A stretch of DNA of 64,000 nt from Tipula vernalis (lineage: Eukaryota; Arthropoda; Insecta; Diptera; Tipulidae). A model generated the notes under the pieces. It ran no database searches. It had not been told where the DNA came from and was given only the letters and a program-made list of their open reading frames with translations. Positions 52,601 through 60,326 of the stretch are shown piece by piece. The stretch covers positions 308,741,236 to 308,805,235 of the forward strand of contig OY282560.1 in assembly GCA_958295665.1 (NCBI GenBank). The letters are read 5' to 3'. Every line of letters begins with the position of its first letter. The first letter of the stretch is position 1. The translations under genes were made by a program, and so were the position numbers.

Positions 52601-55600
52601 ATGTACCGATGCAATGTTCACAAGTAAGTGGGTTGGCAGGTAAGCACCGGAATTTAATAGTTTACGTTTAAATTTTATATTTTTAGATGCAATGGTCACC
52701 GCCGACCCCATCATCTTCTGTAAATGTATTGTACCCACCGCTGTTGAGTCCGGGCTCGTATCCAGGTACGGCAACATATTCATTTACAGCCGATTTTCGT
52801 CCACCTGCCCCCTCCCAACCGATGAACACAATGCTCGAACCAATGAAACATTCACCAACATCACAAAATCGTTCATATTATCATCATCAGCCAAATTTAG
52901 CGTATACACCGCAAAAGAGTCCAGTTTTTAGTCAAGTAACAATATTAATTTAACGTATAGCTTGTTTATTCTTTTGTTACACCCTGTTAATTTGCAGATG
53001 AAAATGCGCAGCTCAAAACCATCGTCGATGGGCTTAACGTACGAGGAGGAGGATAGCGGTGACGGAATGCCCAGTGATAGTAAACCAAATTTATGTCGAC
53101 TTTGTGGTAAAACGTATGCAAGGCCGAGCACCCTGAAAACACATTTACGTACACATTCCGGTGAACGACCCTATCGATGTCCCGATTGTAATAAAAGTTT
53201 TTCACAAGCAGCTAATTTAACGGCACACGTACGCACACATACCGGACAAAAACCATTTCGGTGTCCAATTTGTGACCGACGGTTTTCACAAAGTTCCAGC
53301 GTTACAACGCACATGAGAACGCATTCGGGTGAACGACCATATAGGTGAGAGATAGATGTATATTTTAAACAAATAAATTAACAACAAATACTAATACATA
53401 TAAAGATACACACGTATAAAAACGTCCTGTTGATCCGGTGAGCGGACTCGGTTTGAAATCAAACTTCTCTTTCGGTTTGTATTTATCATCATCATCATCA
53501 TCATCATCCAGTTCGGATGGATATCCATAATTTACATCACCAAAAGCTGGGTCGATGCGATCTGTACCTACTTTTGAACTAGCTACCACCACTTCCACAA
53601 ACGTTACAATCATCGTCGGTGTAACTTCAGTAATTTGGTCGCCTGGCTCCTCGACTAAATGTGTTACTTCAATGGCTGGTTCAATTTCTCGTGATTCTTT
53701 TATTTTAGGCGAATTCAGAAGTTTTGGTTCGTCCACATCGTCCCCGCTACCATCAGACATATCTGAATATTCATTGTATACTGTTTGATCGCCCCGATCC
53801 CATTGAATACTTCTAACAAATGTTTTCTTCTTTTTTTCTTTTGTGCACACATCATTCTCGGCCACATTCATCCACGTTTGATTAGCGTAATGCCTCGGTT
53901 TTGCACATAACACTGGATTATCAACGATAACCGATTTTTTTACCAACCAATCGCGCATTTGAATCGCATTACAATCACATTTAATCGGATTACCGGATAG
54001 AGCAAGGGCTCGCAGACGGGTGAAATGTTGAAAATCTTTTGGTAATTTGGTGATCTTGTTGCCTGACAAATTTAAATTTTCTACACTTTTTGGTAATTTC
54101 TTCCAATCCAGCTCTCTAATTGTATTGTTGCTTATATCAAGGACGCGTATTTGATTTTCAGTGAATTGATGAAAACTGATTGGTAAACTTTCCAATCGTA
54201 TTCCAGATAAATCGATTGTGGATATGGCTGAACTTTTCCATCCAGAATCTGAACTAAATCCATTAAGGCGGGTACATTTTAGTGTAGACTCGTTGCACGT
54301 ACAAAAGTCCATACATCGAAGTGAGATGGCCAGTTTTAAGGTGCACAATAAAAAAAATATTTCGCGTAATTTCATTTTTGTTATTGCGTGATCACACTAA
54401 ATACAGACACTGTTACTCAAACTAAAGTTTATCTTGAACTGAGATTATAATAAAATTTTCAATCTATATATGAAATATATTTTTGAGCGTTATCAAATTA
54501 TTAAGCGTTATCTAAGTATATGGTGACACAGCATAATTATGCGCTAATCTGGAATCGGGATGTGGTTTTTGTATGTGGTGATTTCCAAACACCACATTTT
54601 CAGTACAACAAATTTAACCTACTGGTGAAACTTCGTTATCTATCTGTGTCACAACCGATTTCCTGCAGCATCTACAAAATATGCTTGGCTAGAGGGCACT
54701 TCTTACAGATTAGGCTAGTATACTAGTATACTAACAAAAAGAAAAAAAACATTTTGGACATTTTAAATTTTATTGTTTAAATTCTAAACCCTCTGCGGTG
54801 TGTTCCTTTCCTTTCTATCACCACACAGTTCATCCTCTACTTGCCTATCTTCGATTTCCGATTAATACAAAACCTCCAATGCCGCATTGAATCTATTCTT
54901 GTCTTATAATAGTGTCTACACTAAAATGTTCCATTCTGTCTCCGACAGCGGCATCGTCAACCAATCTTTTTTTATCCAGCAGTGTATCGCAAAGCGGTAT
55001 GAATACGGTGATTCTGAATAATCTTCGTGATCGTTCGCCCTCGAAATACCTCCTTCATTTTTCTGGACACTGGTTGCTGTGCAGAATCTTTGAGCAGGAT
55101 GTTGAGAAGTAGTTGCCCTTAAAATCAAAATCTGTTACGGTTAGTCGTTGCCAAGATTGTCGCCTTAGTTCCAAAAATGAACGATGGAGTTATCACCGAT
55201 TCGTAGATTTTTATCGTAATCGAGAATGTGATCTTGTTCTCTCGGATAAACTTCAGTAGTTATGCCGTATTTTTGTTGGCTATTTACCTCCAACCCCACT
55301 GATTTGAGAACTTATATCAAGTGCCATCCAGGCTAGTTGGCCTTACCTTTTTCGGTATGGAAACCTGCACAATTTTGTTCCATTCTCTCGGAACATTATT
55401 TTATATCCATAGATTTTTCCGTTATCGCCTGAAGCGAATCGCAATTCATTCTTCCTTAGAGTCATCCCGCTCAATGGAAAATGGTCTTTCTCCGGAATCA
55501 AGGCTGTCTTTCTGATTTGGCCCACTGCGACAGAGGAATGTGATGTTGGCAATTTGTCTCACTGTTATGTTGACGTCGAAATTATTTTAAAATTTTTTGT

Positions 55601-58600
55601 ATCTTACTAAGTCTAGCTGAAAATCAGCACCTTTCAATACAGCGAACGCCTTTCATCGTTTCAGAGTCATCGGTTCGCTTCCTAATTGCGTCTAATTGAT
55701 GTTGTACACCCAGCTGTTTCTAACTTCTGAAAAATAGAATTCAATATGTCTTGATAGTTTTCACAATGTTTCTCAACTCTTAGTGTAACGATAGATTCAA
55801 TGACTTTGAACTATATTGAGCAGAAACGAATGCCGGCAAAATCATTTTACCCATCCACGGGAATTTAATTTGTCCTGTTCGTGGGCTCCGTAATATGGAG
55901 CGAAAACCATTTACGATATCTGACAACAATATCACACGGTTGAATGTGATATTTGTAATAAACATAACACCGGGCTGCCTAAATTTCGGGGTGGGCTGTG
56001 TTGTATTATCCACACGGCCGTAAGTGTTTTGCATGATAACGTTTATTTCTACTGCTTTCTGCTATCTACGCTGTATGGTTTGTTAAAATAAATTTATTCA
56101 TTATTAGCATTATGAAATGAGAGTACAGCGGCGGTACGCAAACGATTAAGTATAGGGCTTTAGTATACGAGAAGTACGATATGGAGCACATGGCCTCATC
56201 AGTCATATGCCTGACGAATGTGAGACTTTGGCAAGTGCCTCCCAAAGTCGTTGAGGTTAGTGTATTAAAAACGCTAGTCTAGCATAACGCAGTCTATATT
56301 AGGGCTTCCTTCACTACAGTGGGCTCAAACATTGTAAATTGCCATTTTGTGGTTTGTAATTTGAAATAAAATTTCTTTACACAAAATGTTGACATCAGAA
56401 TTGCTTCGATTAGATGAGACGTTCTTTCGCTACAGTCCCGGCTCAAACATTGCAAATCGATATTTTGTAGCTTTAGTTATTTGGAGATTAATTATTTTAA
56501 TTTCCAATAAATTATCTGTCACAGATTCTCTACGCACGGATTGACACCAAAATTGCTCCGATCAGATGTGGCGGTCTCTCGCTACAGTGCTCTTAATCAT
56601 TGTAAATCGCTGTTACTTTGGTTTAAAAAGGGGAAAGTATTGAAACCCTTTCAAAAATGACCAAACATTTGGTGGGTCCAGAACCACTTTTCTCGACGTT
56701 TTGAAAGTCTCTGAGTCCGAAAAGGAAAAAAATAAAAATTATCCGTCCATCTGTCTGAATGTCTGAACGTCTGGACGCCTGGATGTCTGGATGCCTATAT
56801 CCATGGTACCTCGAGAATGGCTTACCCGATTAAGAATTTTTTTTCACCAAACTATTTCTAGGTTGGGTACCTGCCATACGAAATGACCCAAAACCACCTG
56901 GTTATATAAAGATTCGCCAATTTTTTTATGTGTTTTGATTTGAAGATTTAGTTGGGCATTGAGTTTGGGGTTGAGTTAAAGGTTAAATTAGAGGCCAATT
57001 TGCAGATTGAGTTGGATTCGAGTTTCGGTTTTTATGCGGGTTTGTGGATTGAGTTGAGCGTTGAGTTTACGGTTAAGTTCGGTCCCATTTGTGGGTTGAA
57101 TTGGAATTGAGTTGGAGTTGAGTTGGGGATTGATTAGGGTTTAGTGTATGTATGTATGTAAATGTCGATGATATTTAAAGAAATGCGCCTTGGCCAATTT
57201 GTACCAAACTTTACACAAATATTGTTCAAGACTTAAGAAAGGCCACTGTTAATCACTCATACCTCCACCTCCTTCTTGTGGGATGATAATCAGGTCCAAA
57301 GTTACTACGGAGAAATGTTGATCTGTCTGTGTTGTGTCTATTTCAGGATTGAGCTTTGCATTAAGATGGGGGGGAGGGGGGGATGTGGAGTTGTCGTGTA
57401 GAGTGTTGATTTTGGGTTTGAGTTTAACGTTGAGTTTGGCTTGAGTTGAGGGTTGATTTGTTGTTGAGTTATGGTTGAGTTTAGGATTGGGTTGTGTTGA
57501 GGTCTACTTTGGGTTAAACAGGGTTTGAAGTGAAGCTGAGTTGGATTGGAGTGAGGGGTTCGGTTATTGATTAGTTTGGGGTCGAGCTTAGGGTTTAGTG
57601 GTAGATTAGATTGAGTTGAGTTTATACGTGCAGGTATCTTTCCAATCGAGTTCATTTTGGGGTTTAGTTGGCCATTCAGTGTGGAATTGAGTAGAGGGTT
57701 GAGAAATAGAACGTTGATCGAGTTGAGTTGAGTTCTTATACGCCTGTAACTTTCGAATCAATTTGATTTCGGGATTGAGTTGGCCGTTGTGTGTGGAGTT
57801 GAGTAGATGGTTGTGATTTGGTTCGAGCTAAGTTGAGTTGAAGTTAGGTTGGGGTTCAGTGAGAAGTTAGGCATTAAGGGGTTGGGCATTGAGTTTGGGG
57901 TTACGTAATGGTTTATTTAAAAGTTGATTTGATGTTAAATTGTTGATTCTGAGGGTTGGATTGGCGATTGATTTGGTGATTGGGTTGGGAATTGCATTGC
58001 GATTGAGTTGTAAATTGAATTGGAATTTGAGCTGAAGATTGAGTTAAGCAGTTCAGTTAGGAATTGATTTGTGAGTAGACTTAATTTTCTGGACCGAAGT
58101 TCTGATCACCTTGTGACATTTCAACTTTTTATGTTTTATACTTTAGAATTGTCTTAGCACAGGGATTATTTAAAATTACTCGAAATTCTAGAATTTTGCA
58201 CGTTGGGTTGCGTCATATATTAACGATTGACAAGTACATCGGGTATTTCAATATTCGAAATTTGTTTGGCGCCCAATTTTATTTATGAATATACGAGTAG
58301 ATGTTATATGAGATTTTATAGATTTTCGAGATTATTCAAGATTTCTGTGTTTGACTTGCTTTTGAATTGCTTTGAATTGAGACATTTCATTGAATATTCA
58401 AATTTTTCGAGATTATTTTATCTAATCGAGTTTTTCGGCACAACCTGAAACTTGCAGCAATGCCTTGCCATAACATTCGAAATATTTAATATTAGTTATT
58501 CGAGTTACGCTTGGAGCTGAATTAAAAATAGGATTGAGTTACATAATATGACAGAGATGAGATTATCGAAATTCGCACTTTTTCGACTAATCTAGATTTT

Positions 58601-60257
58601 CAGATTTGAACGTTTAATTGCTTGACAACGAAGATTATTCGTGGTGGGTGATATCCAAGATATTTTTGTGAGGTGTGTTTTGAAGATTTTCTAGAATTCT
58701 AAGACGATTATTCGGGTCTAGATCAGTGTTTCTCGATATTTCTCAAAATTTGAAAGAGGTTGCTGAAGAATTTGAAGTCTTATTACAGAATTAGTTGGGT
58801 TCAAGGTTATTTCACAATTTTGAGGTTATCATTAAAGATTATTGGAGATTTTCCAGATTAGGTACTCGTTTCGAAATTGTGGTTATCGTTTCGGTATTCA
58901 AAATTGTCCATAAAGCTTTTACAAAGTCATTTGCTTCCCGATACAGCCTTCTTACGATTGTTCTAAATTCACGTCTACCTAGGGAAGTTAATGTACTGGA
59001 AGGTACTGTTATGGAAAAACACGTCTTGCTACACTACAAGTAAGGATATTAGTCCACCTTTCCTCTACCGAGGCTCTTGCCTCCTTGAACGCTGTGATAA
59101 TCGTCGCCAGACCCCATGGCCTCCGAGTGACCAGACAGCAAGATTATTTGGTTGTGGCAATGCTTACATACATGATTACAATGCTTACAACATACTGACT
59201 GATCTGATTGCCGTCTGACTGTCAACATAGATTGCAATATCACCCGAGTATACTGCTTTATGCTTTAACATCAAGACCTCGTCAACAAGCTGCAGTAATC
59301 ATGGAGGCGAACAGAAATGTTCACATTCAATTTATCGCATAGTACTCCAGCTGTTAGCCGTCCGTGAAGAATTCCAAAAATTCGGTTTCCGATATTGACC
59401 TGTTCTTCCAGGATTCCTTTGAAGGGACGTGATCCGAAAACCTTTCTCGAAGCATAGAGTTGGTGTAATATACTTAGGAATATCCTGCAATCCTTTATCT
59501 CCCTGATTAACGCCGGTTACACTGACTCCCTTCTTCAGTGCCATGAAATCATTCAACGGCACCGGTGGTGCGGTTAAGGGGCCCCACCTACCTGGTTTGG
59601 GTTACTCACCCAACTATCGGTCTCGTTCTTCCTTTTATTGCTTTTTTTATTTGGATCCACCTATACACGGTAAGACTAATTACAACTTGAGGTCGCTGGT
59701 ATCAAAAGCGCTCCGTTCATGACTAGCTATTGTTAAATAGGTTCGGTTTGGCAGATTATCGGCACCAACGCCGTCAGTTAGCGTGACCCATCTTACACTT
59801 GAGGAATTTTTTGGGAAATCTGCCAATGAACTATAACGCCAAAAATAAAACAAGTCGTTTTCACAATGAGCATTCTCTTCATAAACATTGGACACATCTT
59901 ACCTTACATTCTATCCTACAAGTTTCCATGTAGCTCTTTTCGTAGAGACTATGACTTTACAGAAGACGATATCAGTTTGTCAGGCTTAAAAGAGATGGTG
60001 GTGATAGATGGTCCTTAGGTTCTTCGGAAAATTTATGAGCCAACAACGGTAGCAAAGACAACAATTGATTTTCTAACATATGCATACGATTTATAAACTT
60101 CTAGCAGGCTGATGCTACTTCAAACCGGCTAATCTCCATTATGAACTATTGACGTCTCGATTGTAATACAATGTTTTCCCAAGCAACTAAATTAACGATT
60201 TCACAAAGTTCCAGCATCAAATTCGGGTCAGCGACCATATATGTATTTAGTTAAGAA

Positions 60258-60326
<69 letters not shown>

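Noticed and set aside
52962..53348. A stand-alone three-finger protein gene
   Set aside because: It is glass exon f read through both splice sites; the first 12 codons are intron sequence.
57338..57655. Pro/Asn-rich protein on the - strand
   Set aside because: It is the complement of the TTGAGTTGG repeat; composition follows the repeat and no motif is present.
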